A DNA stretch of 64,000 nucleotides from Delftia tsuruhatensis NBRC 16741 (GTDB lineage: Bacteria; Pseudomonadota; Gammaproteobacteria; Burkholderiales; Burkholderiaceae_C). The notes under the pieces are model-generated. The model saw only the letters and a list, made by a program, of their open reading frames with translations. It made no database searches and was not told the DNA's origin. The DNA lies in NCBI RefSeq assembly GCF_001571325.1, contig NZ_BCTO01000035.1, forward strand, positions 81,807 to 145,806, written 5' to 3'. Both the position numbers and the translations under genes were made by a program. Shown piece by piece: positions 46,925 through 57,904 of this stretch (the first letter of the stretch is position 1; each line of letters begins with the position of its first letter).

Positions 46925-47533
46925 TCAGGCGCCTTGCCCGCTTTTGTCCTTGGCTCCTGCCAGCCCGCGCAGGGCTTCGGCCAGGTCTTGCTCTGCGGTC
47001 TTCTCGCCCTTCTTGGCCGTGGGATCGTCGATCAGGCCCTTCAGGAAGGCGATGCGCTTGATCAGCTCCGACATGCCCTGCAGCAGCAGCAGCCCGAAGC
47101 CCAGGGGAATCATCAGGTAGACGGGCCAGCGCACCAGGCCGCCTGCATTGCCCGACATCTCGCCGGTCTGGATGGCCTGGATCACGAACGGCGTGCCGAA
47201 CCACAGGATGGCCAGCGCCATGGGGGTCAGGAAAAAGACGAAGCCGAAGATGTCGATCCAGATCTGCGTGCGCTTGGACAGGCGGCTGGCGATCACATCC
47301 ACCTTCACGTGCTCGCCCTGCAGCAGCGTGTAGCCGGCGGCCAGCAGGAAGGAGGCGGCGAACAGGTACCACTGCACTTCGAGGTAGGCGTTCGAGCTGG
47401 TGTGCAACACCTTGCGCACGATGGCATTGATGCCGCTGATGACCGTCGAGGCCAGGATCAGCCAGATAAGGCATCGCCCGACCAGGCTGTTGAGCCAGTC
47501 GACCCCTCTTGAGAATTTGAGCAAAGCCTGCAT
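46925..47533 (-). CDS. TRAP transporter small permease (DctQ)
   Basis: A 202-residue protein with four membrane helices (LVGRCLIWLILASTVISGIN, VQWYLFAASFLLAAGYTLL, IDIFGFVFFLTPMALAILWF, YLMIPLGFGLLLLQGMSELI) and the DctQ signature LQGEHVKVDVI after the second. The charged C-terminal tail (KKGEKTAEQDLAEALRGL) is like that of FcbT2-type members. ATG 47533 has GGAG 8 bases upstream. It is followed by the DctM gene 17 bases on and preceded by a GAF-Fis regulator on the same strand, 176 bases away. Confidence 0.9.
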   Translation of the reverse strand: MQALLKFSRGVDWLNSLVGRCLIWLILASTVISGINAIVRKVLHTSSNAYLEVQWYLFAASFLLAAGYTLLQGEHVKVDVIASRLSKRTQIWIDIFGFVFFLTPMALAILWFGTPFVIQAIQTGEMSGNAGGLVRWPVYLMIPLGFGLLLLQGMSELIKRIAFLKGLIDDPTAKKGEKTAEQDLAEALRGLAGAKDKSGQGA

Positions 47534-47574
47534 GGTGTCTCCAAAAAGTAGGCTGTATTGGGTCCGTCGCCGTA

Positions 47575-47594
47575 CGCCGGCCTGTAGGCCGGCG
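47575..47594. other. Palindrome upstream of dctQ-like gene
   Basis: CGCCGGCC, loop TGTA, GGCCGGCG: an 8-base perfect inverted repeat 41 bases upstream of the DctQ ATG. It may be an operator or leader hairpin. The 176-base gap before the regulator gene shows nothing else. Confidence 0.4.
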
Positions 47595-47709
47595 CGCAGC
47601 GCTCTTGTCGGCGCATGGACCAAAGCCGTCGATTCTACGGAGACCCGAACGCCGCAGGCGGCCTGCTCCCCCTAAAAGAAATCCGTGTGAACCCGAGGAA
47701 ACGTCCCGT

Positions 47710-48900
47710 TCAGGTTGTCGCGCGGGGCCTGCGGGCGCCCAGTTTTCGGTACATCGTGGCCCGGCTGATGCCCAGCGCGCGGGCGGCCCGGGTCACATTG
47801 CCCTGGGCATCCTGCAGGGCCTGCTCGATCAGCACGCCCTCGCTGGCGCGCAGCGGGCTGGCCTGGGCGGCGGCAGCGAGTGCCGCCGTGCCCAGCGCAG
47901 GCAGCAGCTGGCGCAGCTGGGGCCCGGGCTGCACCAGTGCCTGCAGCCGCAGGCCCGACCACAGCGGCAGGCGCAGCGGTTCGTTGGGGCGCTGGCGCGC
48001 ATGCTCCACCAGCGCCGTCCAGGGCATGGCCAGCAGTTCGCTGCAGTGCAGCGGCTGGCTCGGCTGCGCCAGCGGCTGGGGCACCAGCTGGCGCGCCAGG
48101 GTATTGCTGCCCGCCACATGCCCTTCGGCGTCCACGGCCAGCAGGCCTTCGCCCTCCTGACCCAGAGGCCCGCCGGGCCAGTTCAGGTGCAGCAGCAGCG
48201 CGTGGGGCAGGGCGCGCAGCAGCCGGTCCTCGATGGCGCGGGCGCAGCGCAGCGCCAGGTGCATCAGCTCGGGCCGCTCGGGCACGTCCACGCCCGTGAT
48301 GTCCAGCATGCCCAGGCAGCGGCCGTCCGGGGCGTACAGCGGTGCGCCCGCGCAGCTGTAGTGGCGGTTGGCCTCGAAGAAATGCTCGGCCCGGTGCAGC
48401 CAGACGGGGCCGTGCTCGGCCAGGGCCGCACCGATGGCGGTGGTGCCCACGCCCTGCTCGGACAGGTCCACGCCCACACGGGCGATGGCCTGCACGCGGA
48501 TGTCGCTGCGGTCCAGCGGCCCCTGCACGTCCAGCACGGTGCCGTGCGCATCGGTCAGCAGGCTGAAGTAGCGCATGGCGCCCACGGCGCCCACCAGCTG
48601 GGTCATCACGGGGTGCGCCGCCTGCAGCAGCGCCTCGTGGCCGTCACGTGCCTGGCGCAGCGCATGCGGCCCCAGCGCTTCGTAGACCACGCGCTCGCCC
48701 GGGCGGCGGCCTGCCGCCAGGCAGCGCTGCCAGGAGCGCCACAGCCAGGGCGCGATGCCGGCAGGGGTGGCGGGCAGAGTGGCAGGCGGCATGCCGGCCA
48801 GCGCCTGCTCGCCGAAGGCCAGGCTGCGGGCCCGGGCGATCTGCGCGTGGCGCGGATCGGCGGGGCAGGGCTGCGCGGCGTCGGGGCTCAGGGCGAACAT
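47710..48900 (-). CDS. GAF-domain transcription regulator with Fis-type HTH, no AAA+ domain
   Basis: A 396-residue protein related to AcoR/DhaR activators. An N-terminal region with WLWRSWQRCLAAGRRPGE leads to a GAF domain (about 75-205; LTDAHGTVLDVQG, RVGVDLSEQGVGTTAIGAAL, HYSCAGAPLYAPDGRCLGML), a PAS-like middle and a C-terminal Fis helix-turn-helix (LIEQALQDAQGNVTRAARAL, GISRATMYRKL). The sigma-54 ATPase domain with its GAFTGA loop, normally between GAF and Fis domains, is absent, so it cannot act as a sigma-54 activator. AGGAG precedes the ATG. It is divergent from the molybdenum hydroxylase operon. Confidence 0.88.
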   Translation of the reverse strand: MFALSPDAAQPCPADPRHAQIARARSLAFGEQALAGMPPATLPATPAGIAPWLWRSWQRCLAAGRRPGERVVYEALGPHALRQARDGHEALLQAAHPVMTQLVGAVGAMRYFSLLTDAHGTVLDVQGPLDRSDIRVQAIARVGVDLSEQGVGTTAIGAALAEHGPVWLHRAEHFFEANRHYSCAGAPLYAPDGRCLGMLDITGVDVPERPELMHLALRCARAIEDRLLRALPHALLLHLNWPGGPLGQEGEGLLAVDAEGHVAGSNTLARQLVPQPLAQPSQPLHCSELLAMPWTALVEHARQRPNEPLRLPLWSGLRLQALVQPGPQLRQLLPALGTAALAAAAQASPLRASEGVLIEQALQDAQGNVTRAARALGISRATMYRKLGARRPRATT

Positions 48901-49167
48901 GGGGCGGGGACTCCTGTGGCTGGCTGGCAAGGTATTGCGAACGGGCTGGCAGGCGGGCACGGTCGAAGCTGGGGGCGCAGGCGCAAGCGGTGCGGGCTGC
49001 GGCTGCGGTGACGACTGTGTCATTTTGAGAATATCCGCGCCGCCCGGCCCGGGCTTGCGGGTCAACCCTAGAACGGGCGCCTGCGGGCAGGGCGACCATG
49101 GCAGGCGAGGTTTCCGGCGTTCCCCCACGTTCCAGATCACCGCCGAACACAGGCAGGAGACAGCACG

Positions 49168-49644
<477 letters not shown>

Positions 49645-49673
49645 GCGCCGCAGGTCACCACAAGGAGACAGCC

Positions 49674-52064
49674 ATGGGTGCATCCGACTTTTCCAAGCTC
49701 CCCCACATCGGCGAGCCCGTCAAGCGCAAGGAGGACTACCGCTTCCTCACGGGCGCGGGCCAGTACACCGACGACATCGCGCTGGCCGCCCAGGCCCATG
49801 CGGTGTTCGTGCGCTCGCCGCACGCGCATGCGCGTGTGCGCTCCGTGTCCACCGACGCGGCCAGGGCCGCGCCCGGCGTCATCGGCGTGCTCACGGGCGC
49901 CGACGTGGCGGCCGACAAGATCAACGGCCTGCCCTGCGGCTGGCTGATCACCAGCACCAACGGCGAGCCCATGAAGGAGCCGCCGCATCCCATCCTGGCG
50001 CTGGACACCGTGCGCTACGTGGGCGACCAGGTCGCCATGGTCGTGGCCGAGACGCTGGAGCAGGCGCGCGACGCGGCCGAGCTGGTGGAGGTGGACTACG
50101 ACCCGCTGCCCGCCGTGGTGCTGGTGGCCGACGCGGCGGCCGGCAGCGTGCCCGGCGCGGTGGTGCACGACATCGCCCCCGACAACCACTGCTACAAATG
50201 GGCCATCGGCGACAAGGCCGCCGTGGATGCCGTGTTCGCCGGTGCCGCCCACATCGCCCAGCTGGACCTGGTCAACAACCGCCTGGTTCCCAACGCCATG
50301 GAGCCGCGCGCGGCCATCGGCAGCTACAGCCGCGCCAATGACGAGTACACGCTGTACGTGGCCAACCAGAACCCGCACGTCGAGCGGCTGCTGATGACGG
50401 CCTTCGTCATGGGCCTGCCCGAGCACAAGGTGCGCGTGATCGCGCCCGACGTGGGCGGCGGATTCGGCTCCAAGATCTTCCTGTATGCCGAGGATGTCTG
50501 CCTGACCTGGGGTGCGCGAAAGCTCAACCGCAACATCAAGTGGACGGCCGACCGCAGCGAGTCCTTCCTCACCGACGCCCATGGCCGCGACCACGTCAGC
50601 CATGCCGAGATGGCCATGGACGCCAGCGGCAAGTTCCTGGCCATGCGCGTGCACACGGATGCCAACCTGGGCGCCTACCTGAGCACCTTCGCCAGCGCCG
50701 TGCCCACCATCCTCTATGCCACCTTGCTGGCCGGCCAGTACGCCACGCCCCAGGTCTATGTGGAAGTCGATGCCTGGTTCACCCACACCGCGCCCGTCGA
50801 TGCCTACCGGGGCGCGGGCCGGCCCGAGGCCACCTACCTGCTGGAGCGCCTGGTCAGCCGCTGCGCCTGGCAGCTGAACCTGTCCCAGGCCGAGATACGG
50901 CGGCGCAACTTCGTCACCAGCTTCCCCTACCAGACGCCCGTGGCCCTGCAGTACGACGTGGGCGACTACGGCGCCTGCATGGACAAGGCCGAGGCCCTGG
51001 CCGACGTGGCCGGCTTTGCCGCGCGCCGTGCCGACAGCGAGGCGCGGGGCCTCAGGCGCGGCCTGGGCTACAGCAGCTACATCGAGGCCTGCGGCCTGGC
51101 GCCCAGCAACATCGCGGGCGCCCTGGGCGCGCGGGCAGGCTTGTTCGAATGCGGCGAGGTGCGCGTGCACCCCACGGGCAGCGTCACCGTGTTCACGGGC
51201 TCGCACAGCCACGGCCAGGGGCACGAGACCACCTTTGCCCAGGTGGTGGCCGCGCGCCTGGGAATACCCGTGGAGAACGTGGACATCGTCCACGGCGACA
51301 CGGGCCGCGTGCCGTTCGGCATGGGCACTTACGGATCACGCTCCATCAGCGTGGGCGGCGCGGCCATCATGAAGGCGCTGGACAAGATCGAGGCCAAGGC
51401 CAAGAAGATCGCGGCCCACCTGATGGAGGCCAGCGACGCCGACATCGACTTCGCGGGCGGCGAGTTCACGGTGCGAGGCACGGACAAGAAAATCCCCTTC
51501 GCCCAGATCGCGCTCACCGCCTATGTGCCGCACAACTACCCGCTGGACAAGCTGGAGCCCGGCCTCAACGAAACCGCCTTCTACGACCCCACCAACTTCA
51601 CCTTTCCCGCAGGCACCTACATCTGCGAGGTCGAGGTGGACCCGGCCACGGGCGTGGTGCGCGTGGACCGCTTCAGCGCCGTGGACGACTTCGGCACCAT
51701 CATCAATCCCATGATCGTCGAGGGCCAGGTGCACGGCGGCGTGGCCCAGGGCATAGGCCAGGCGCTGCTGGAAAACTGCGTCTACGACCGCGAGACCGGC
51801 CAGCTGCTCACCGGCAGCTTCATGGACTACGCCATGCCGCGCGCCGACGATTTCCCCGAATTCAAGCTCGGCACCGTCTGCACGCCCTGCACGCACAACC
51901 CGCTGGGCACCAAGGGCTGCGGCGAGGCGGGGGCCATAGGCTCGCCGCCCGCCGTCATCAATGCCGTGCTTGACGCACTGCATCCCCTGGGTGTCAGGGA
52001 CCTGGACATGCCGGCCAGCCCGCACCGTGTCTGGTCGGCCATCGACGCCGCAGCCACCTCCTGA
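49674..52064 (+). CDS. Molybdenum hydroxylase large subunit, form II CoxL-like
   Basis: A 796-residue molybdopterin-cytosine-dinucleotide subunit. The active-site loop is AYRGAGR (about 377-383), the form II CoxL type; genuine aerobic CO dehydrogenase has the AYxCSFR loop with copper-binding Cys, which is absent. The base Glu is in [13 protein letters not shown] (about 749). Other motifs are [16 protein letters not shown] and [16 protein letters not shown]. It hydroxylates an unknown substrate, not CO by this evidence. ATG 49674 has an AAGGAG site. It is the core of the operon. Confidence 0.93.
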   Translation: MGASDFSKLPHIGEPVKRKEDYRFLTGAGQYTDDIALAAQAHAVFVRSPHAHARVRSVSTDAARAAPGVIGVLTGADVAADKINGLPCGWLITSTNGEPMKEPPHPILALDTVRYVGDQVAMVVAETLEQARDAAELVEVDYDPLPAVVLVADAAAGSVPGAVVHDIAPDNHCYKWAIGDKAAVDAVFAGAAHIAQLDLVNNRLVPNAMEPRAAIGSYSRANDEYTLYVANQNPHVERLLMTAFVMGLPEHKVRVIAPDVGGGFGSKIFLYAEDVCLTWGARKLNRNIKWTADRSESFLTDAHGRDHVSHAEMAMDASGKFLAMRVHTDANLGAYLSTFASAVPTILYATLLAGQYATPQVYVEVDAWFTHTAPVDAYRGAGRPEATYLLERLVSRCAWQLNLSQAEIRRRNFVTSFPYQTPVALQYDVGDYGACMDKAEALADVAGFAARRADSEARGLRRGLGYSSYIEACGLAPSNIAGALGARAGLFECGEVRVHPTGSVTVFTGSHSHGQGHETTFAQVVAARLGIPVENVDIVHGDTGRVPFGMGTYGSRSISVGGAAIMKALDKIEAKAKKIAAHLMEASDADIDFAGGEFTVRGTDKKIPFAQIALTAYVPHNYPLDKLEPGLNETAFYDPTNFTFPAGTYICEVEVDPATGVVRVDRFSAVDDFGTIINPMIVEGQVHGGVAQGIGQALLENCVYDRETGQLLTGSFMDYAMPRADDFPEFKLGTVCTPCTHNPLGTKGCGEAGAIGSPPAVINAVLDALHPLGVRDLDMPASPHRVWSAIDAAATS

Positions 52065-52074
52065 GGAGAGCGCC

Positions 52075-52862
52075 ATGTACGCATTCACCTATGAAGCCCC
52101 TGGCACCACGGCCGACGCCGCTGCCCTGGCCGCCCAGGGCGGCCAGTACCTGGCCGGAGGCCAAAGCCTGCTGCCATCGATGCGCCTGCGCCTGGCGCGG
52201 CCCGAACAGATCGTGGACCTGAACCGCGTCCAGGGCCTGGCCGGCATCGCCGTCAACGGCCAGACCGTGGAAATCCGCGCCATGACACGCCACGCCGACG
52301 TGGCCGCCAACCCGCAGGTCCAGGCCGCCATCCCGGCCCTGGCCGAGCTGGCCGGCGGCATCGGCGACCGCCAGGTGCGTGCGCGCGGCACCATCGGCGG
52401 TTCGCTGGCCAACAACGACCCCGCTGCCTGCTACCCCAGCGCCGTGCTGGGCCTGGGCGCCACTGTCGTCACCGACCGGCGCGAGATCGCGGCCGACGAC
52501 TTCTTCCAGGGCATGTACACCACGGCGCTGGGCAGCGGCGAGCTGATCACGGCCGTGCGCTTTCCCGTGCCGAGGAAGGCCGCCTACCTCAAGTTCAAGC
52601 AGCCCGCCTCGCGCTTCGCCCTGGTGGGCGTCTTCGTCGCCCAGACCGACAGCGGCGTGCGCGTGGCCATCACGGGCGCCGGGCTCAGCGTGTTCCGCCA
52701 TGCGGGGCTGGAGGCCGCGCTCAACCAGAGCTTCACGCCCGACGCGGCCGCCCAGGTGCTGATCGACCATGCCGACCTCAACAGCGACCTGCATGCCAGC
52801 GCGCGCTACCGGGCGCAGTTGATCAGCGTGCAGACGCAGCGTGCGGTATCGCAGATGCTGGG

Positions 52863-52866
<4 letters not shown>
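52075..52866 (+). CDS. Molybdenum hydroxylase FAD subunit (CoxM-like)
   Basis: A 263-residue flavoprotein of the PCMH fold. FAD binding uses YLAGGQSLLPSMRLRL (about 23-38, AGGQSL) and the second loop TIGGSLANNDPAACYPS (about 106-122). It is 20-25 residues shorter than typical CoxM at the C-terminus. It carries electrons from the iron-sulfur subunit to an external acceptor. It starts 10 bases after the large subunit with a GAGGAG site, and its stop overlaps the GTG start of the MoxR gene by 4 bases. Confidence 0.92.
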
Positions 52867-53809
<943 letters not shown>

Positions 53810-53813
<4 letters not shown>

Positions 53814-55066
53814 CGGCTGGTGCAGCCGGTGCCGCCGGTGCCGCCGATGGGGGCGAGCGCACCAGCTGGCTGGGCGATGCGCGCAGCGGCAAGCTCGCAG
53901 GCAACCTGGTCGGCTTTGCGCGTGCGCTGCGCCGCGCGGGCGTGCCCGTGGATGGCGGGCGCATGGCGCTGGCCCAGCAGGCCCTGTCCCTTGTCGGCCT
54001 GGCGCGCGAGGACATGGCCGCAGCGCTGGAGGCCGTATTTGTGAGCAACGCCCAGGACCGCGCCGTGTTCCGCGAACTGTTCGACGCCTACTTCCGCAAT
54101 CCCGATGTGGCCCGGCAACTGCTGGCCCAGTTGCTGCCGCAGGCGCCCCGGCCGTCCGCGCCGCGCCACCGCCCGCGCGTGCAGGAAGCCCTGTCGCCCC
54201 GCCAGGCAGGCGAGGGCAGGGCCGCCGTCGATGAAGAGCTGAAGCTGGACGCTGCCATGACGGCCAGCGAGCGCCACCGCCTGCGCCATGCCGACTTCAA
54301 CCAGCTCAGCGCCAGCGAATACCTGCTGGTGCAGCGCCTGGCCCGGGACATTGCCCTTCCCTTGCCCCGCTACCGCAGCCGCCGCACGCGCACCGGCCAG
54401 CGCGGCGCGGTGCCCGACTGGGCTGCCAGCCTGCGTGCGGCATCGCGCCACGGCGGCGAAATGCTGCAGCTGCTGCGGCGCGAACGGCGGCGCCTGCCGC
54501 TGCCCTGGCTGGCCCTGGTCGATGTCTCGGGCTCCATGGAGCGCTATGCGCGGCTGCTGCTGGCCTTCCTGCACGCGGCCACCAGCACGCAGCGCCATGC
54601 GGGCCTGCGCCGCCAGGTCTTCAGCTTCGGCACCGAGCTGCGCGACCTGGGCCCGGCCTTTGCCCAGGCCGATACCGACGCCATGCTCGAGCGCGCCAAC
54701 GCCGCCATTGCCGACTTTGGCGGCGGCACGCGCCTGGGCAGCAGCCTGGGCGAACTGCGCCGCCTGCATGCGCGCCACCAGGTTTCAGGCCTGGTGGGCC
54801 GGCGCACCCTGGTGCTCATCATCAGCGACGGCCTGGACACCGGCGATGCCGCCGAGCTGGACCGCGAACTGGCCTGGCTGCGCCGCCACAGCGCGCGGCT
54901 GCTGTGGCTCAACCCGCTGCTGCGCTTTGACGGGTATGCCCCACTGGCCCAGGGGGCGGCCGTGCTGCATCGTCATGCCCATGCCATGCTTGCGGTACAC
55001 AACCTGGAATCGCTGCAGCAACTGGCCGTTCACCTGGCGCGGCTGCTGGCGGCGCCAGGCCGCTGA
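53810..55066 (+). CDS. VWA-domain protein (CoxE-like)
   Basis: A 418-residue protein whose C-terminal half is a von Willebrand A domain with an intact MIDAS: LVDVSGSMERY (about 236) and the later ISDGLDTGD. The N-terminal half is helical (MALAQQALSLVGLAREDM, FRELFDAYFRNPDVARQLL), as in CoxE. With the MoxR ATPase it should form a maturation complex for the molybdenum enzyme. GTG 53810 overlaps the preceding TGA stop; the frame is open far upstream but that is the MoxR gene. The N-terminus has a low-complexity Ala/Gly run. Confidence 0.9.
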
Positions 55067-55104
55067 GCCGCTTGCGGCCACCCCCATCGCAGAAAGGAAT
55101 TGCC

Positions 55105-55836
55105 ATGGAAATGCAAGCCAGCCGTTCCCTCGCCGTCAGCCAGCAGCAGGCCTGGGAGGCGCTCAACGATCCCGAAACGCTCAAGGCCTGCCTGGCCGGC
55201 TGCGACCGCTTCGAACCCCAGGGCGATGACCAGTACGCCGTGGGCATGGCGGTCAAGGTGGGGCCGGTATCGGCCAAGTTCAGCGGCAAGGTCACGCTGT
55301 CCGACATCACGCCGCCCGAGCGCTACCGCATCGCCTTTGAAGGCCAGGGCGGCGTGGCCGGCTTCGGCAAGGGCGAGGCCGACGTCACCCTCACCCCCGA
55401 GCCCGCTGACGCCGCAGGCCAGCCGCGCTGCCTGCTCAGCTACAGCGTGCAGGCCCAGGTCGGCGGCAAGATCGCCCAGCTGGGCCAGCGGCTGATCGAC
55501 GGCGCCGCCCGCAACATGGCCGACGACTTCTTCGCGCGCTTCGACACGCTGATGCAGCAGCGCCACCCGCGCGCGGCGGCAGCGCCTGCCGATGCAGGCG
55601 ACACCGCCGACCTGTCCCACCTGCCTGCCGGCCTGGCCGATGAAACCGGCCACATCGAGCCCACCGTGGACGCCCAGGCCTGGGAGCACGACGCCGCAGC
55701 CGGCGTGGCCACGCCGCTGGATGCCGCACCGGCCACCGAGGCCGAGGAACGCTCGCGCCGCGCCATCCCGCTGTGGTGCTGGGGGCTGGCCATCGTCGTC
55801 GTCCTGGGTGCCGGCTGGCTGCTTTCGCGGTACTGA
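55105..55836 (+). CDS. CoxG-like SRPBCC protein with C-terminal membrane anchor
   Basis: A 243-residue protein. Residues 1-150 form a CoxG/SRPBCC lipid-binding cup (SRSLAVSQQQAWEALNDPET, KACLAGCDRFEP, FSGKVTLSDITPPERYRIAF, AARNMADDFFARFDTLM). A Pro/Ala/Asp-rich linker then leads to one membrane helix at the end (IPLWCWGLAIVVVLGAGWLL). In CO-oxidising bacteria CoxG anchors the enzyme to the membrane and is reported to carry quinone to it. The tail anchor here fits such a docking role. ATG 55105 has AAAGGA. Confidence 0.9.
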   Translation: MEMQASRSLAVSQQQAWEALNDPETLKACLAGCDRFEPQGDDQYAVGMAVKVGPVSAKFSGKVTLSDITPPERYRIAFEGQGGVAGFGKGEADVTLTPEPADAAGQPRCLLSYSVQAQVGGKIAQLGQRLIDGAARNMADDFFARFDTLMQQRHPRAAAAPADAGDTADLSHLPAGLADETGHIEPTVDAQAWEHDAAAGVATPLDAAPATEAEERSRRAIPLWCWGLAIVVVLGAGWLLSRY

Positions 55837-55965
55837 GTCCTTGCGCCGACCCACGGCTTTTTCCACCCACCCTGAACGATGCGCGCTGGCGCAGCACAAT
55901 AGCCGCCGAAAAACGCCAGGCGCCCAGCTGCACAGGCAAGCCAGGTGCCGGCGTGGAGATTTGCA

Positions 55966-57036
55966 ATGGAAAACCTGGATGTTCATGTTCTGCGCCACCT
56001 CGCGCAATGGCGCGCTCAGGGCGAGCGCGCGCTGCTGGCCACGGTGGTGCGTACCTGGGGCTCGTCGCCCCGGCCCATCGGCTCCATCATGGCGCTGGGG
56101 GCCTCGGGCGCCGTGGTCGGCTCCGTGTCCGGCGGCTGCATCGAGGACGACCTGATCGCCCGCTACAGCCACGCCTCGGACGCCGACGCCCTGAGCGACG
56201 GCGCGCCCCGGCTGCTGCGCTACGGCGTCAGCGCCGACGAGGCCCACCGCTTCGGCCTGCCCTGCGGCGGCACGCTGGAGCTGCTGCTCGAATTCAATCC
56301 CGACGCTGCTGCGCTGCAGCAACTCGTGCAATGGCTGGACGAAGGCCGCATGGTGCGGCGCACCGTGGACAAGGCCACGGGCCAGGTCGCCCAGCAGGTC
56401 AGCGACGCGCCCGAGCCGCTGGTGCATGACGGGCAGCAGGTCGCCAACAGCTTCGGCCCCGAGTACCGCATGCTGCTCATCGGCGCAGGCCAGCTGTCCG
56501 AATACCTGGCCACCATGGCGCTGTTCAACGGCTTTGCGGTCACCGTCTGCGACCCGCGCGAGGAATACAGCCGCCACTGGAGCGTGGCCGGCGTGCAGCT
56601 GTCGCGCGAGATGCCCGATGACCTTGTGCGCACCATGCGCGCCGATGCGCGCACCTGCATCATCGGCCTCACGCACGACCCCAAGCTCGACGACCTGGCC
56701 CTCATGGAAGCCCTGGAATCCCCGGCCTTCTACGTCGGCGCCATCGGCTCGCGCCGCAACACCGCGCTGCGCCTGCAGCGCCTGAGCGAGCACTTCGGCC
56801 TGGGCGACGCGCAACTGGTGCGCCTGCGCGGCCCCATCGGCCTGTACATAGGCAGCAAGACGCCTCCCGAAATCGCCGTCAGCATCATGGCCGAGGTCCT
56901 GGCCGCCAAGAACGGCGTGGCCCTGCCACGCGGCATGACCGTGGAAGAAGGCAAGCTTGCCGCCGCCCAGCCCCCGCAGCCGCTGGAGGATGACGGGCCC
57001 GAGGGCATCACGCCCCTGGTGTGCGGGGTGGGTTAG
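55966..57036 (+). CDS. XdhC-family molybdenum cofactor protein (CoxF-like)
   Basis: A 356-residue XdhC/CoxF protein. The N-terminal domain has ATVVRTWGSSPRPIGSIMAL and GSVSGGCIEDDL (about 47-58); the C-terminal Rossmann fold has MLLIGAGQLSEYLATMAL and VTVCDPREEY. XdhC binds the molybdenum cofactor, protects it and helps its sulfuration before insertion. It is the last gene of the operon, with the 129 bases before it gene-free. A GTGGAG site precedes ATG 55966. No MobA-type nucleotidyltransferase gene is in the operon. Confidence 0.92.
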   Translation: MENLDVHVLRHLAQWRAQGERALLATVVRTWGSSPRPIGSIMALGASGAVVGSVSGGCIEDDLIARYSHASDADALSDGAPRLLRYGVSADEAHRFGLPCGGTLELLLEFNPDAAALQQLVQWLDEGRMVRRTVDKATGQVAQQVSDAPEPLVHDGQQVANSFGPEYRMLLIGAGQLSEYLATMALFNGFAVTVCDPREEYSRHWSVAGVQLSREMPDDLVRTMRADARTCIIGLTHDPKLDDLALMEALESPAFYVGAIGSRRNTALRLQRLSEHFGLGDAQLVRLRGPIGLYIGSKTPPEIAVSIMAEVLAAKNGVALPRGMTVEEGKLAAAQPPQPLEDDGPEGITPLVCGVG

Positions 57037-57126
57037 ACGGGGCGCCGCAGGCGGGTGGCATGGGGCTGCAGTGACGGGAGTTGAGGCGCTATATTGATCG
57101 ATCTTCTTTCATAGAGGGAGGCGATC

Positions 57127-57210
57127 ATGTGTTTGGCTGGGAATGAGGCCGGCTTGCCCGGCACGATTGTCGGCAATCCTGTGGCGAAAGGGTTCGGAGG
57201 CGCGGCGTGA
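57127..57210 (+). CDS. 27-codon leader ORF overlapping azlC
   Basis: ATG 57127 follows a strong AGGGAGG ribosome site and opens 27 codons (MCLAGNEAGLPGTIVGNPVA and seven more), ending in a TGA that overlaps the GTG of azlC by 4 bases (GTGA at 57207). This is the form of a translationally coupled leader peptide. It has no runs of branched-chain codons, so classic attenuation is unlikely. It could also be a chance ORF, since azlC has its own GGAGG at 57196. Confidence 0.4.
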   Translation: MCLAGNEAGLPGTIVGNPVAKGFGGAA

Positions 57211-57899
57211 GCGGCGCTCGTCCGCTGGCTGCCGGCCTGACGGCCAGCCTCTCCGTGGCGACGGGCTATCTGCCGATTGCTTTTTCCTTTGGCGTGGCGG
57301 CCGTTCAGGCGGGTCTTGCTCCATCCATTGCGGTGCTGGCTTCCGTGCTGGTCTATGCCGGAGCCAGCCAGTTCCTGCTGATTTCGTTGTTGGCTTCGGG
57401 AGCCGGGCTGTGGACCGCTTTGCCCACGGTGCTGTTGATGAATGCGCGGCATGTGCTGTATGGCCCGGCCCTGCAGGTGGTGCTGGGGCCGCGGCAGCGC
57501 CTGGCCACGCCCTGGTTGGCCTTTGGCCTGACCGACGAGGTGTTTGCCACCGCCATGAGCAAGATGCAGGGCGTGCCAGAGGCCGAGCGCGAGCACTGGT
57601 TTCTGGGCCTGCAACTTGGCGCCTACGCGGCCTGGGTGGGCGGCACGGTGATGGGGGTGACGCTGGTGGGCGAGGTGGATCGGTGGCCGGCAGCCGTCCG
57701 CGAGGCGCTGGCCTTCGTTCTGCCGGCATTGTTCTTTGCGCTGCTGCTGGAGGCGGGGGTGCTGCGCTGGTGGCGTGCGGTGCTCACGGCCGCCGTGGTC
57801 GCTGCGGTGCTGGTTTGCTTCATTCCGGGCTACCACGCCCTGGCGCTGGCGATCCTGTGCGGTGCGCTGGCGCATGCGGCCACGGCCGATAGGGGCTGA
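57207..57899 (+). CDS. azlC: AzlC-family branched-chain amino acid exporter, large subunit
   Basis: A 230-residue membrane protein with about five to six helices. The AzlC motifs GYLPIAFSFGVAAVQAGL, ASVLVYAGASQFLLISLL and LMNARHVLYGPAL (helix 3 with Asn-Ala-Arg) and FGLTDEVFATAM are clear. With AzlD it exports branched-chain amino acids in bacteria studied. The start is GTG with GGAGG 7 bases before. Codon use is looser than in the upstream operon (several TTG leucines), a possible sign of separate history. AzlD follows 5 bases on. Confidence 0.9.
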   Translation: MSGARPLAAGLTASLSVATGYLPIAFSFGVAAVQAGLAPSIAVLASVLVYAGASQFLLISLLASGAGLWTALPTVLLMNARHVLYGPALQVVLGPRQRLATPWLAFGLTDEVFATAMSKMQGVPEAEREHWFLGLQLGAYAAWVGGTVMGVTLVGEVDRWPAAVREALAFVLPALFFALLLEAGVLRWWRAVLTAAVVAAVLVCFIPGYHALALAILCGALAHAATADRG

Positions 57900-57904
57900 T
57901 CACC

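Noticed and set aside
48925..48939. TGGCAAGGTATTGCG resembling a sigma-54 promoter before the molybdenum hydroxylase operon
   Set aside because: The GG to GC spacing is one base too short, and the neighbouring regulator lacks the AAA+ domain needed to activate sigma-54.
49674..52064. Calling the large subunit aerobic CO dehydrogenase (CoxL form I)
   Set aside because: The loop is AYRGAGR, without the Cys of AYxCSFR that binds copper; only form II similarity is supported.
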